Of a stretch of DNA of 64,000 nucleotides, positions 1-9,174 are shown one piece after another. Origin of the DNA: Phormidium tenue FACHB-1052 (GTDB lineage: Bacteria > Cyanobacteriota > Cyanobacteriia > Phormidesmidales > Phormidesmidaceae); assembly GCF_014696675.1 (NCBI RefSeq), contig NZ_JACJQN010000002.1:186001-250000 (forward strand), in the 5' to 3' direction. Below the pieces are notes generated by a model. The model worked only from the letters and a program-made list of their open reading frames with translations, searched no databases and was not told the DNA's origin. Made by a program: the position numbers and the translations under genes. Within the stretch, counting starts at the first letter, position 1. Every line of letters starts with the position of its first letter.

Positions 1-89
1 CTTTAATTGGAATGCCAACAGATGATCTACTAGCATCCCTAAATTAACAGAGTTTGCTGCTGCAATCAAACCTGGCTCAACATACTTAT

Positions 90-1199
90 CTAGTCATTAT
101 TATCAAATATGTTGAAGACATCTAGAATATTAAGAATGCCACCCAAAGGAGCCAGAATTGGAGACAAGGCCCGATTAATGTTGTCAATACCGACTAGATA
201 ACCTTTTTTCGGTACTAAAATAACATCTCCATCCTGGACTTGATAGTTATCTACCAAACTAGAAAGATCTACTCTTTGTTCTTCAACCTGACCTGTCTCT
301 GAAAGGCGTACTAGGCGAACTTCTCCTAAAGCCGCATCAGAATTAGGGCCACCAGCAGCAGCGATCGCACCCGCTACCGAACTGTTTGGCTGTATCTGTA
401 CTTCTCCTGGTTGGACTACGCCGTCGCCAATAACGCGTACTCGAACATTGTCTGGGGCAATACTTGAACTGGCTACCAAAGACTGATCAATCTCAGCACC
501 GGGCTGTGCTTTAGGTACAAAGATAGAATCTCCATCTCTAAGCACCAAATTATTGCCTTGACCGCCACTGACGATTGCGTCCCATAGGTTGACAGAAATA
601 TCCTGCACCTGACCATTTGGCAATTGTCGTCGGACAATAACCGACCGGATGTCTGCTGTACGGCGTATCCCACCAGCAGACACTAGGGCAGAGGATAAAG
701 TTGGTGTTGTTGTAGATGCTGTAATTCGGGCGTTTACGTCCAGTTGGGTTTCAGCTGAGGTTAAACTACTTAGCTGTACAGGCCCAGGACGATAAACCTC
801 ACCTGCCACATCTACAACTACTGGACGTAGCGCCGTTAAGCTAACATTGACGACTGGATTTACCAGATAGGCATTAAGACCTTGAGTAATTTCTTCGGAC
901 AAGTTATCGACAGTTTTTCCGGCTGCTCGAATAGACCCTAGAAAGGGAAAAGGCATTGTACCATCAGGCAAAACTACCCGTGAACCAGTAAATTCCTCAT
1001 AGCCGAAGACTTCAATAGCAACTTGATCACCAGCTCCTAGAATGTAGTTTCCAGGAGCTTGCGAAGCTTGGAGATCGATGATCGGAGCATTAAATTCCGT
1101 CGATTGTTGAGCATGTACTACCCCAAAACTCCATAGACAGTTATGAGCTAATGCAGCTGAGAGCGAAATTAGCGCAATAGAACGTTTATCTAGTTTCAT
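90..1199 (-). CDS. Polysaccharide export protein, Wza-like (SLBB domains)
   Basis: Outer-membrane or periplasmic export component for capsule or exopolysaccharide. The 369-residue product has a cleavable signal peptide ending near AQQ at about residue 31 and no lipobox cysteine. A Poly_export domain (about 48-125, starting NYILGAGDQVAI) is followed by two SLBB-type beta-grasp regions (about 127-230 and 252-332), the family order. The gene lies 17 bp downstream of the Wzc-like gene on the same strand, so the two are very likely one transcript forming a trans-envelope export machine. The ATG at 1199 gives the complete signal peptide. The polymer cannot be told because no glycosyltransferases are in view. 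Bases 1-89, downstream, hold nothing recognisable. Confidence 0.88.
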   Translation of the reverse strand: MKLDKRSIALISLSAALAHNCLWSFGVVHAQQSTEFNAPIIDLQASQAPGNYILGAGDQVAIEVFGYEEFTGSRVVLPDGTMPFPFLGSIRAAGKTVDNLSEEITQGLNAYLVNPVVNVSLTALRPVVVDVAGEVYRPGPVQLSSLTSAETQLDVNARITASTTTPTLSSALVSAGGIRRTADIRSVIVRRQLPNGQVQDISVNLWDAIVSGGQGNNLVLRDGDSIFVPKAQPGAEIDQSLVASSSIAPDNVRVRVIGDGVVQPGEVQIQPNSSVAGAIAAAGGPNSDAALGEVRLVRLSETGQVEEQRVDLSSLVDNYQVQDGDVILVPKKGYLVGIDNINRALSPILAPLGGILNILDVFNIFDNND

Positions 1200-1216
1200 A
1201 GTCTTAAGCGATAAAT

Positions 1217-3415
1217 CTAACGAACCGTTGTCTGCATTTCTGAGAGAGTTGTCTTGCCATACTCGCCTGCCTTAATGCGAGAAACATAGTCACCGTGCTC
1301 GTTATTGATATCTACGCCGTTAGCGACTACGCCTAGGACATTTGCCTGAGATCTTTCTAAGAAAGACTTCGCTGCTAGTGCGTTTGCAGAATCTACTTTT
1401 CTAGGTCTTAGTACTAACAAGACACCGTCAGCCATGCGCCCTAGCACCGCTGCATCCGCAGCCCCAAGCAGCGGTGGCGTGTCAATCAAAATATAGTCAT
1501 ACTGCCGTTTCATCTGTTGAAGTAGATCCGCCATACGCTCAGAATCGAGGATAGCTAGGGGGTTAGGGGGAAGAGCCCCAGCCGTCATAAGAGTTAGATT
1601 CTCAGAAATTTGGTGTATAACATCTTGTTGAGTTTCTTCTCTAATCAGCACTTGACTTAGGCCAGCCCGATTAATGACGTCCCAAATGTGATGTTGTGAT
1701 GGAGATCGCAGATCGGCATCAATAAGCAATACCTGTTTACCGGAATGGGCTAAAGTTGCAGCTAAGTTAGCCGAGACCGCAGATTTACCCTCTTCTGACA
1801 CTGAACTGGTTACAGCAATGATGCGGTGAGGGGTGTCAGAACTGGTGAACTTTAGATTCGCTTGAAGCATTTGAAAAGCTGCCGAGACCATGGGTTGGTC
1901 TCTATCCAAAGCTGGAACATAAGCAGAGCGGTCAAGTCTACCAGCAAGGTAAGCTGCGGAACCTTCACTTTCAGGTCTAGTGCGAAACTTAGGAACTAGA
2001 CCGATGAGGGTGTAGCCGAGCAGCATTTCGCCATCTTTAGCGGTTTTGACCGATTTATCGACTAAATCTAGGAAGAAGGCACAGGCAATCCCAAGTAAAC
2101 CGCCTAGGAAAGTTCCCAACACAAGGGCTGGAACCAGTAAGCTGCCAGCGTCCTCCGCAGGTTCGGCCCTTTCCAAAATTTCGGCACTACCAACGGTTTG
2201 GTTTTCGGCTAACTGAGTTTGTTGAAAGGCTGCTAAAAGATTTTCATAGTTTAGCTGAGCTGATTGAAGGCGCTGAGTCAATTCCAACTGGCGCTTTTCA
2301 AGAGCTGGAAATGCTTGAATTCTCTCGGCATAACGATTCCGAGATTCAACTAAACTTTGCAACTGACTAGCCAAACTAGAGCGGTTTACGACTGCCGTAG
2401 CCAACTCTGTAGTGAGCTGCTGATCTAGAGGACTCATCTGCAGATTACCGAGACTCGCTAGCGCAGTTGTCCCTACGATGTCTTCAACTCGTTCACTAAG
2501 CAGGCTTTGTAGCGACTCTACTCGACGCTCTAGGTTAATAACTGTAGGGTGAGTCTCTCGATAGAGGCTGCGCTGACTGGCCAACTCAGCTTGGGCTAGC
2601 TGCAAGTCGGTTAATGCTTGCTGAACAGCCGTAGATTGGCTTAAGGTTTCAATGCGCTTGGCTTGCTCTAGGGGAATTGCTAATTGTTCTTGCAACTCGC
2701 TTGCCTGAGTGTTGGCACTGGCGAGAGTAGACGATACATCGCGAATCTGGGTGTCTAATTCAGCGATCGCCGTCACGGCTACCACCGCTTCGTCTTCAAG
2801 AACAACAATGCCATTGGCATCCTTGAACTGTTGCAGCGCTGCGGCCGAGCGGTCTAAATCAGCTTCAGCAATAGGCAATTGCCGCTCAATGAACTCTCTA
2901 GCTGTAGCTGCTTTTAAGCGATTGCTGAGAATGTCTCGCTCTAGGTAGGCGTCCATTACTGCGTTGACAACGCTAGCCGCCTCATTGGGATCATCGGAGC
3001 TGTAGGAGATTTGTAAGATATCCGCCTGCTCTGCGGACTCCACTTTGAGGGTGGTGCTTAAGTCCGCTGGCTTCAAAGGTAAACCGTCATCGTCCGTAAG
3101 ACCCAGATTGTCAATGACAGACTCCATAACCGCAGTCGACAGCACAACAGAACTCTGGTTCTGCAGGTTGTTCACCGAGAGCGGCAGTTCTCTAATGTCA
3201 GTCCCTACTCCAGTTAGTGTTGGAGTCAGGTCTGGCCTGACCAGTATGCTGCCTTCCGCGCTGTAAGACGGATCCCGGGTCAAGGCGAAGAGCACCGAAC
3301 CTGCCATACAGGTGCCTAGCACAAGAGTCGCTGGCAACCAACGTCGTTTTAGAACGAGCCAGTAGCGTTGTAGGTCAATTTCTTCAACGTAATCTTGGTA
3401 GGTCTTGTTAGTCAT
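1217..3415 (-). CDS. Wzc-like chain-length determinant / tyrosine autokinase
   Basis: Inner-membrane polysaccharide co-polymerase fused to a BY-kinase (732 residues). The N-terminus has a Wzz domain with a first membrane helix near residues 27-47, then a long coiled-coil-rich periplasmic region (about 190-400), a second helix (LLVPALVLGTFLGGLLGIAC, about 430-450) and a C-terminal kinase. The Walker A region reads SEEGKSA, with E where many members have G, followed by the Walker A' motif VLLIDADLRSP and Walker B YILIDTPPLL. The tail has only two tyrosines, near its end, so the usual tyrosine cluster is small. Kinase activity is inferred from the family. The gene is followed 17 bp later by the Wza-like gene. 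Confidence 0.88.
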   Translation of the reverse strand: MTNKTYQDYVEEIDLQRYWLVLKRRWLPATLVLGTCMAGSVLFALTRDPSYSAEGSILVRPDLTPTLTGVGTDIRELPLSVNNLQNQSSVVLSTAVMESVIDNLGLTDDDGLPLKPADLSTTLKVESAEQADILQISYSSDDPNEAASVVNAVMDAYLERDILSNRLKAATAREFIERQLPIAEADLDRSAAALQQFKDANGIVVLEDEAVVAVTAIAELDTQIRDVSSTLASANTQASELQEQLAIPLEQAKRIETLSQSTAVQQALTDLQLAQAELASQRSLYRETHPTVINLERRVESLQSLLSERVEDIVGTTALASLGNLQMSPLDQQLTTELATAVVNRSSLASQLQSLVESRNRYAERIQAFPALEKRQLELTQRLQSAQLNYENLLAAFQQTQLAENQTVGSAEILERAEPAEDAGSLLVPALVLGTFLGGLLGIACAFFLDLVDKSVKTAKDGEMLLGYTLIGLVPKFRTRPESEGSAAYLAGRLDRSAYVPALDRDQPMVSAAFQMLQANLKFTSSDTPHRIIAVTSSVSEEGKSAVSANLAATLAHSGKQVLLIDADLRSPSQHHIWDVINRAGLSQVLIREETQQDVIHQISENLTLMTAGALPPNPLAILDSERMADLLQQMKRQYDYILIDTPPLLGAADAAVLGRMADGVLLVLRPRKVDSANALAAKSFLERSQANVLGVVANGVDINNEHGDYVSRIKAGEYGKTTLSEMQTTVR

Positions 3416-4020
3416 AGACGAATAGAAGTGAGATACGCCTGAAAACAGTCTGGTTACTTACGCAAGGCGGTAAGCTACTGCCCCATTCCACCTAGACAAC
3501 TCGATTGCTTGGACTACAGACTCTAGCCTGCGGTCGATCACATTACGTGAAAATATCTAAGTCGCCCTAGTAGTGAACGCTGGTAGGTTTGAATAATGAG
3601 TCAACGACTCCTACAGCTACCTGTGTAATTTAATATAGACGCTTAAACCCTTTACGCAAGCATATCCTATGAAAGCAGCGGCGGGGGAAGGCGCATCGAG
3701 CTGCCTAGTACTGTCTTAACAATAATGACGATTCTGTGATCTTCAAGGCTCATCAGGAACTTGCTGTTGCTGATTTATTCACTTAATCATCGGCCTAGGC
3801 TGTTTATCTCCCGAATGCTCTTTAAATTCTACTGAGTGCGAGCAAGATCGGCAGCGGGTAGATAGCTACTAGAAAAAAGCCTGATGTTTTATGCCATCAG
3901 GCTGTCTCTTGAACGTCATTAAATTCACAATCTTGGTTGCAAGCGAGACAAAAAGTTTGCAGGGTAACAGTTAACCACCTTTTGCGATCGCCTTACACAT
4001 GTGAACCTAATGTTCAAGCC
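3416..4020. other. Intergenic region, 605 bp
   Basis: This gap holds the ndhCKJ terminator near 3873-3903 and, to its left, about 450 bp that must contain the promoter and leader of the wzc-wza transcript. No open reading frame with a convincing start or family match, and no RNA gene, was recognised here. An upstream ORF running into ndhJ on the plus strand is a shadow. Confidence 0.5.
3873..3903 (-). terminator. Rho-independent terminator of ndhCKJ
   Basis: A perfect 9-bp stem, AGCCTGATG with CATCAGGCT (3878-3886 and 3895-3903) and an 8-nt loop, abuts a run of six A at 3873-3878. Read on the minus strand this is a hairpin followed by six T, about 120 bp past the ndhJ stop codon. Confidence 0.8.
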
Positions 4021-4569
4021 TCAATAGGCATCTTGAAGCTCGTAGAAATCAGGAGAGATATAGTCTTTACGCAGCGGCCAGCCCACCCAGTCTTCAGGCA
4101 TGAGCAGTCGCTTCAGGTTTGGATGGCCATCATAAACGATGCCATACATGTCATAGCTTTCTCGCTCTTGCCAATCAGCTGCTTTCCAGATCCAATATAC
4201 CGATGGTACTCGAGGGTTATTGCGAGGCAAAAATACCTTAACCCTAACTTCTTCGAGGGTGTCGATACTGTCGTCTAATTTTGCCAAATGGTAAAAGCTC
4301 ACCAGGTCTTTGCCCGGGCCGTCATCGTAGGCTCCTTGGCACTGAAGATAATTAAAGCCATAGGCGTATAGGGCAGTGCAAATTGGAATGAGAAACTGCG
4401 GTTCTACCGTAATTATCTCTATTCCCAGATGGTCGCGGGGCATGAGCCCATGGGCAAACCCATTTTCGGTTAACCAACCAGACACAGCCCCTGCCTCTAC
4501 TAGAGGCGCTGTCGCTTCACCGGTAGACTCCGGCTGCGGGGATGATGCTTTGGAGTCTTCTTCAGCCAT
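4021..4569 (-). CDS. ndhJ: NAD(P)H-quinone oxidoreductase subunit J
   Basis: Peripheral-arm subunit of the thylakoid NDH-1 complex (the 30-kDa or NuoC-type subunit), which takes part in respiratory and cyclic electron flow. The product has 182 residues. The family core is clear: residues about 60-175 include the conserved stretch [20 protein letters not shown] and the C-terminal [18 protein letters not shown]. The first 30 residues are acidic and variable, as is usual. It is the last gene of ndhC-ndhK-ndhJ. Its ATG directly abuts the ndhK stop codon, which implies translational coupling. Confidence 0.97.
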   Translation of the reverse strand: MAEEDSKASSPQPESTGEATAPLVEAGAVSGWLTENGFAHGLMPRDHLGIEIITVEPQFLIPICTALYAYGFNYLQCQGAYDDGPGKDLVSFYHLAKLDDSIDTLEEVRVKVFLPRNNPRVPSVYWIWKAADWQERESYDMYGIVYDGHPNLKRLLMPEDWVGWPLRKDYISPDFYELQDAY

Positions 4570-5313
4570 TTAAACCTCATTATTCTCGGGAGTCAGCTCC
4601 GCTACAGTTTCAGACATGGGCATTCCCATAGCTTCCATGAGTTCTTTGGGCGGCACCGTATGAGTGCCTGTCTGTAGGTATTGACCTGTTAAAATCGCAG
4701 GCACTGCCTTGAGCTGATGACTGCGCTCATAGAAACGATGGGTTTGCAGGGTGTAAGCCCGATCCTGCATAGACTCTGTAGCCACTTTCTTTCTAAGCTT
4801 GATGATTGCATCAATGATTGCCTCCGGCCTGGGAGGGCAGCCAGGGATATAAACATCGACAGGAATGAGCTTGTCGACACCACGCACGGCTGAAGGAGAA
4901 TCAGTGCTAAACATGCCGCCTGTGATGGTACAGGCTCCCATCGCAATCACGTACTTAGGATCCGGCATTTGCTCGTAGAGTCGCACTAGAGCAGGAGCCA
5001 TTTTCATGGTGACAGTGCCAGCAGTAATGATTAGATCGGCTTGACGAGGGCTGGCTCTGGGCAACAATCCAAAGCGGTCGAAGTCAAACCGAGAACCAAT
5101 TAGCGCTGCAAACTCGATGAAGCAGCAGGCTGTGCCGTAGAGCAAGGGAAACAAGCTGGATAGCCGACACCAGTTGTAAAGGTCATCAACCGTAGTCAAA
5201 ATGACGTTCTCAGATAGCCCGTGGGTTACAGCAGGCAGTGCTGAAGGATTGGCGAGCTTTTCCCCTGGGGCCAGAGAAAACGGATCGGTGGCTGAGGGGG
5301 GGATCATGACCAT
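4570..5313 (-). CDS. ndhK: NAD(P)H-quinone oxidoreductase subunit K
   Basis: Subunit carrying the N2-type 4Fe-4S cluster next to the quinone site of NDH-1. The 247-residue product shows the family signature: [11 protein letters not shown] with the adjacent cysteine pair, the third cysteine in [11 protein letters not shown], and the fourth in [10 protein letters not shown]. The chosen ATG overlaps the 3' end of ndhC by 10 bp; this overlap is typical of the ndhCKJ operon in cyanobacteria and plastids. An ATG two codons downstream is also possible. Confidence 0.97.
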   Translation of the reverse strand: MVMIPPSATDPFSLAPGEKLANPSALPAVTHGLSENVILTTVDDLYNWCRLSSLFPLLYGTACCFIEFAALIGSRFDFDRFGLLPRASPRQADLIITAGTVTMKMAPALVRLYEQMPDPKYVIAMGACTITGGMFSTDSPSAVRGVDKLIPVDVYIPGCPPRPEAIIDAIIKLRKKVATESMQDRAYTLQTHRFYERSHQLKAVPAILTGQYLQTGTHTVPPKELMEAMGMPMSETVAELTPENNEV

Positions 5314-5666
5314 TCCAAGGCTCCTTTACGCCAAGCGTACACAAGACCGACGACCAAAATGGCAATAAAAATCAGTGCTTCTACGAATGCTAACAAGCCT
5401 AGCTGATTAAACGCTACTGCCCATGGATACAAAAAGACGGTTTCCACGTCGAAGATAACAAAGACCAGCGCGAACATATAGTAGCGAATGTTGAACTGAA
5501 TCCATGCGCCACCAATGGGCTCCATGCCCGATTCGTAGGTGGTTCTGCGGGCAGGGCCTCGGCTAACAGGACGCAGCAATTTGGAGGCTGTCAAGGCCGC
5601 TACTGGCACCAGACAAGATATGAGTAAGAAGACTAGGAAATATTCGTAACCAGATAAGACGAACAC
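5304..5666 (-). CDS. ndhC: NAD(P)H-quinone oxidoreductase subunit 3
   Basis: Small membrane subunit (NuoA-type, ND3) of NDH-1, 120 residues. Three membrane helices are evident: about 5-28, 60-82 and 90-110. The loop between the first two carries the family pattern [20 protein letters not shown]. It is the first gene of the operon with ndhK and ndhJ. Its promoter must lie between 5667 and about 5980, shared in opposite orientation with rubA. Confidence 0.97.
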   Translation of the reverse strand: MFVLSGYEYFLVFLLISCLVPVAALTASKLLRPVSRGPARRTTYESGMEPIGGAWIQFNIRYYMFALVFVIFDVETVFLYPWAVAFNQLGLLAFVEALIFIAILVVGLVYAWRKGALEWS

Positions 5667-5986
5667 AGGTTCACCACCCTAGAAGGCTATACACACAGTG
5701 CGGTCTGAGACTTAGCAGCCCACGCGCTTCAGGTGTATTCTAGAGCAATTTGGCTGAGAAACTAAGGTCAGAGTTGATTTGGCGATGGGAGATTGGTTGT
5801 GCGATCGCAAACTTAAGCCCATGATTAGCCAAAAAACTGGATGGCCCAACTGTGTCATAATTGTTTACAACGAGCATTTTTGCCCTGCTCGTTTTCAGTG
5901 AACTCTCTTTGGCTACAGAGGACGGTCCATGGAGAATTCTCAACCATCCCGGTTAGCTCTGATTGAACTTAAGGTGCGTGAGTCCT

Positions 5987-6415
5987 ATGAGTGTTGAGTC
6001 TGATCCTTCGGCTAATTCACCTGAATCTGTAGATCTGGCTGCTACTCCTGAGGGGGCTGACGGCCTTAAGGACAGCCTAGCTGATGTGGTTATCCTTTCT
6101 CCTAAGGAGATGGATTGCTACGAATGTCGGTCTTGCGGCTACTCCTACGAGCCGGTCAAGGGCGACAGCCGAGCTAAAATTCCTCAGGGCACTGCCTTTG
6201 AAGATTTACCCTTAAACTGGCGCTGCCCAGTGTGTAGCGCTCCGAAAAAGCGATTTGCCAATATTGGCCCAGTTAACTCTCCCTCTGGCTTCAAGGAAAA
6301 TTTGAGCTATGGCCTGGGCGTGAATCGGTTGACGCCTAGCCAGAAAAATATTTTAATTTTTGGCGCTTTGGCCGTAGGGTTTATGTTTTTCATCAGCCTC
6401 TATGGCTTGAGATAG
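5987..6415 (+). CDS. rubA: Membrane-anchored rubredoxin
   Basis: Thylakoid rubredoxin required for photosystem II assembly in cyanobacteria and chloroplasts (family knowledge). The product has 142 residues from the ATG at 5987; a TTG eight codons upstream is less likely. A variable acidic N-terminus is followed by the iron site: two CxxC pairs, CRSCGY and CPVCSAPKKRF, about 40 residues apart. A single C-terminal helix (about 120-140, ILIFGALAVGFMFFISLYG) anchors it. It is followed by ycf48 and psbEFLJ in the order conserved in cyanobacteria, which supports the assignment. Confidence 0.95.
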   Translation: MSVESDPSANSPESVDLAATPEGADGLKDSLADVVILSPKEMDCYECRSCGYSYEPVKGDSRAKIPQGTAFEDLPLNWRCPVCSAPKKRFANIGPVNSPSGFKENLSYGLGVNRLTPSQKNILIFGALAVGFMFFISLYGLR

Positions 6416-6514
6416 CGCCGTAAGCGCTATTTGGGAAGAGCCTCAAGGGTAAAGAGCTTGCCCTGCGCTGATTTAACTTAAGTGTTGTTTAGGAAGTACG
6501 GGTTCTGATTATCT

Positions 6515-7519
6515 ATGCACGCTGCGTTTGACTGGTTAAAGCGAGGCCTAGTGATGCTGGTGGCGGTGCTGCTGACAACCAGCTGCTCTAGTTATTTTTT
6601 GGCGGACGCAGACGTGCATCCCTGGGAAGTAATCCAGGTGCCGGTGAAGTCTACTCTATCCGACATTGCATTCACTCAAGACGCCAACCATGGCTGGATT
6701 GTGGGCAGTCGCAATACCCTACTAGAGACCCAGGATGGCGGTAGCACCTGGCAAGTTCGCGAGCTGGCCCTGGAAGACCAATCCTATACGTTTACCTCCG
6801 TCGACTTTGCCGGTAATGAGGGATGGGTTTCGGGGCTGCCATCGGTTCTACTGCATACTGGCGATGGGGGCAAGACCTGGGAAAGCGTGCCCTTGAGCAA
6901 AGAATTGCCGGGTTCGCCCTTTTTAGTCACAGCGGTTGGCAATAAGTCGGCTGAGATGGCGACCGACATTGGTGCAATCTACCGCACAGAGGATGGTGGC
7001 CGTACCTGGAAAGCTTTGGTGCAGGGTGCTGTTGGGGTAGTGCGGAACATGGTTCGTTCTGACGACGGTCGGTACGTGGCCGTGTCGTCTCGAGGAAATT
7101 TTTACTCTACTTGGGCGCCGGGACAAGATCAGTGGATTCCTCACAACCGCCAGAATTCAAGGCGTTTGCAAAATATGGGGTTTGACGATGATGGCAAGCT
7201 CTGGGTAATTGCCCGCGGTGGCCAGGTAAGGTTTTCTAACTCCCGCTCCTCCGATGACTTTACTGAGGCTCTCAGCCCCGAATTTGGTACAAGCTGGGGA
7301 CTGCTGGACATGGCTTTTCGCACCGCTAATGAGATCTGGATCACTGGCGGTGGTGGTAATCTGCTCTGTAGCTTTGACGGTGGCAAAACCTGGTTGAAGG
7401 ATAAATCAGTTGGGGATGTGCCCTCTAACTTCTATAGAGTGAAGTTTTTGGGGCCAGAGAAAGGCTTCATCCTGGGTCAGGATGGGACGATCCTCAAGTA
7501 TCAACCTGAGGTTGCCTAA
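6515..7519 (+). CDS. ycf48: Photosystem II assembly factor Ycf48 (HCF136)
   Basis: Lumenal beta-propeller that binds precursor D1 and early PSII reaction-centre intermediates. The 334-residue product begins with a signal peptide ending in a lipobox-like LTTSC (cysteine near residue 24), so it is probably a lipoprotein. The body consists of repeats of the BNR/Asp-box kind: DGGSTW, DGGKTW and DGGRTW recur along the chain. It lies 99 bp after rubA and about 100 bp before psbE. The ATG at 6515 gives the intact signal. Confidence 0.96.
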   Translation: MHAAFDWLKRGLVMLVAVLLTTSCSSYFLADADVHPWEVIQVPVKSTLSDIAFTQDANHGWIVGSRNTLLETQDGGSTWQVRELALEDQSYTFTSVDFAGNEGWVSGLPSVLLHTGDGGKTWESVPLSKELPGSPFLVTAVGNKSAEMATDIGAIYRTEDGGRTWKALVQGAVGVVRNMVRSDDGRYVAVSSRGNFYSTWAPGQDQWIPHNRQNSRRLQNMGFDDDGKLWVIARGGQVRFSNSRSSDDFTEALSPEFGTSWGLLDMAFRTANEIWITGGGGNLLCSFDGGKTWLKDKSVGDVPSNFYRVKFLGPEKGFILGQDGTILKYQPEVA

Positions 7520-7549
7520 GGAAAGTTGGGGGAACTTCGCTGAAATAGC

Positions 7550-7578
7550 TTGTTAGGGTTTCCGGGGTTCTCTATGAT
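7550..7578 (+). promoter_or_regulatory. Probable sigma70-type promoter of psbEFLJ
   Basis: TTGTTA at 7550-7555 and TATGAT at 7573-7578 are separated by exactly 17 bp, 38 bp upstream of the psbE ATG. The match to TTGACA/TATAAT is 4 of 6 and 5 of 6. A strong ribosome-binding site, GAGAGGAG, lies just before psbE. Inferred from sequence only. Confidence 0.5.
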
Positions 7579-7616
7579 TAGATCAGATTCTTCCTGTTCA
7601 GAGAGGAGACGTTGAT

Positions 7617-7865
7617 ATGGCAGGTTCTACAGGTGAGCGCCCCTTTGGCGACATCGTAACGAGTATTCGCTACTGGATTATCCATAGCATTACCATTCCC
7701 ATGTTGTTTATTGCGGGTTGGCTCTTTGTGAGCACGGGTTTGGCGTACGATGCTTTTGGCACGCCTCGCCCTAACTCTTACTACCCCGACAATCAAATGC
7801 AGCTGCCGATTGTGAGCGATCGCTTTGAGGCGAAAGATCAGATCGACACGTTCTCAAATCGATAA
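7617..7865 (+). CDS. psbE: Cytochrome b559 subunit alpha
   Basis: Haem-binding subunit of the photosystem II core. The 82-residue length is normal. The single membrane helix begins after the arginine of [13 protein letters not shown], with the axial haem ligand His23. The C-terminal lumenal part includes PRPNSYYPD and the basic ending expected of the family. It is the first gene of psbE-psbF-psbL-psbJ. Confidence 0.99.
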   Translation: MAGSTGERPFGDIVTSIRYWIIHSITIPMLFIAGWLFVSTGLAYDAFGTPRPNSYYPDNQMQLPIVSDRFEAKDQIDTFSNR

Positions 7866-7896
7866 CGCTTTAGTATTCCAACGTTTGATTGAACCT

Positions 7897-8031
7897 ATGC
7901 AAAGCAATTCTCCCAACGAGCCCATTACCTACCCGATCTTCACCGTGCGCTGGCTAGCTGTGCACACCTTAGGGGTGCCCAGCGTGTTTTTCCTCGGGGC
8001 GATCGCGGCAATGCAGTTTATTCAACGGTAA
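7897..8031 (+). CDS. psbF: Cytochrome b559 subunit beta
   Basis: Partner of PsbE in haem binding. The start is the ATG at 7897, giving a 44-residue protein; the longer open frame upstream is not family-like. The sequence [20 protein letters not shown] contains the axial ligand His23 and leads into the single helix. It lies 31 bp after psbE and 9 bp before psbL. Confidence 0.99.
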   Translation: MQSNSPNEPITYPIFTVRWLAVHTLGVPSVFFLGAIAAMQFIQR

Positions 8032-8040
8032 GAGAAAACC

Positions 8041-8160
8041 ATGGATCGTAGTCCAAACCCGAATAAGCAACCGGTAGAACTTAACCGCACGTCCCTGTTT
8101 TTGGGGTTGCTGCTGGTTTTTGTACTGGGCCTGTTGTTCTCTAGCTACTTCTTTAACTAG
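8041..8160 (+). CDS. psbL: Photosystem II protein L
   Basis: PSII small subunit of 39 residues near the dimer interface, needed for correct QA function. The pattern [19 protein letters not shown] followed by a single helix and the ending SSYFFN is diagnostic. It is very short and easily missed by gene finders. The ATG lies 9 bp after the psbF stop. Confidence 0.98.
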   Translation: MDRSPNPNKQPVELNRTSLFLGLLLVFVLGLLFSSYFFN

Positions 8161-8243
8161 GCTCCCAGAATTGTCTTAGCGGACATGGCTGCGGTGCTCA
8201 GACTGTGTTGAGTTTCTGACCCGATTAGTAGGAGGTGGATATC

Positions 8244-8363
8244 ATGCTTCAGAGTGGACGAATTCCGTTGTGGATTGTGGCAACTGTTGCCGGTACGGGT
8301 GTGCTGGTGGTGGTGGGTCTGTTTTTCTACGGTGCCTACGCTGGTGTAGGGTCTGCTATGTAG
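8244..8363 (+). CDS. psbJ: Photosystem II protein J
   Basis: PSII subunit of 39 residues affecting quinone exchange. It reads [19 protein letters not shown], then a hydrophobic helix ending [16 protein letters not shown] lies 9 bp before the ATG. It is the last gene of psbEFLJ and is followed by a terminator. Confidence 0.98.
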   Translation: MLQSGRIPLWIVATVAGTGVLVVVGLFFYGAYAGVGSAM

Positions 8364-8389
8364 CTGCTTCGAGCAGTTCTAGATTTAGA

Positions 8390-8431
8390 GGCTGGGGCGA
8401 GTTGGGCTAGACCCGCTTGTCCCAGCCTTTT
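8390..8431 (+). terminator. Terminator of psbEFLJ
   Basis: GGCTGGGG (8390-8397) pairs with TCCCAGCC (8420-8427, one G-T pair) and is followed by TTTT. It begins 27 bp after psbJ and lies in front of the convergent nanE gene. Confidence 0.75.
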
Positions 8432-8450
8432 AAGTAGGTCTAGTGCATGG

Positions 8451-9134
8451 TTAGGGGCGATCGAGGGCGCTGACGTAGCGCTGCACTAGATAGTCGATAC
8501 CCGTAATTGCCGTGCCGACCACAACCGCATAGGCTCCTAAATCGAGGGCTTGCTTAGCCTGGGCTGGGGAAGCAATGCCGCCTTCACAGATAACTGGCAC
8601 AGGGCACTGTTTTACCATGGCTTTGAGCAGGTCAAACCCAGGCGGGGTTTCGGTTTGAGTCTCTGCGGTATAGCCGAACAGGGTAGTGCCAACGCAGTCT
8701 GCCCCAGCGTCGATGGCTTTTAGCGCGTTGTCAAGGGTATCGACATCGGCCATAACAGCGCGGCCTAGACGTTCGTGAATTTGCTGAATGATTTGTTCTA
8801 GGGTCTCGCCGTCAGGGCGGAGGCGTTGAGTGGCATCAACGGCAATGATGTCGCTGCCGGCCTGGGCCACGGCCTCGGCGTGATGGAACTGAGGGGTAAT
8901 GTAGACCTCCGAGGGCGGCATCACCTGCTTCCACAGGCCAATGAGGGGGGCCTGGCAGCGTACTCGCACGGCTTGGATGTGATCAGGGGTGTCGATGCGT
9001 ACTCCGACGGCTGCACGGTTAAGGGCAGCTTCGGCCATGGCTGCGATCGCCGTCGCATTGTGCAGGGGCGAGTCAACCGGAGCCTGGCACGATACGATTA
9101 GCCCGCCCCGTAGTGATTCCAGAATGCTCTTCAA
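8451..9134 (-). CDS. nanE: Putative N-acetylmannosamine-6-phosphate 2-epimerase
   Basis: TIM-barrel enzyme interconverting ManNAc-6-P and GlcNAc-6-P. The 227-residue product starts LRGGLIVSCQAP, as NanE proteins do. It carries the barrel strands IIAVDATQRLRP (about 95-107), VMADVDTLDNALKA and PVICEGGIASPAQAKQALDLGAYAVVVGTAIT, the phosphate-binding end. Other sialic-acid genes are not nearby, so a role in amino-sugar recycling is inferred. It is divergent from the DUF2165 gene with only 40 bp between starts. Confidence 0.85.
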   Translation of the reverse strand: MKSILESLRGGLIVSCQAPVDSPLHNATAIAAMAEAALNRAAVGVRIDTPDHIQAVRVRCQAPLIGLWKQVMPPSEVYITPQFHHAEAVAQAGSDIIAVDATQRLRPDGETLEQIIQQIHERLGRAVMADVDTLDNALKAIDAGADCVGTTLFGYTAETQTETPPGFDLLKAMVKQCPVPVICEGGIASPAQAKQALDLGAYAVVVGTAITGIDYLVQRYVSALDRP

Positions 9135-9174
9135 GGTAGGACGTACTCCACAACAGCGCTATCTAGTTTGATCT

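Noticed and set aside
3937-4278. A 113-residue plus ORF at the ndhJ 3' end
   Set aside because: Antisense to ndhJ with no recognisable domain.
5740-5943. A 67-residue minus ORF between ndhC and rubA
   Set aside because: It falls in the shared divergent promoter region, lacks a ribosome-binding site and shows no family resemblance.
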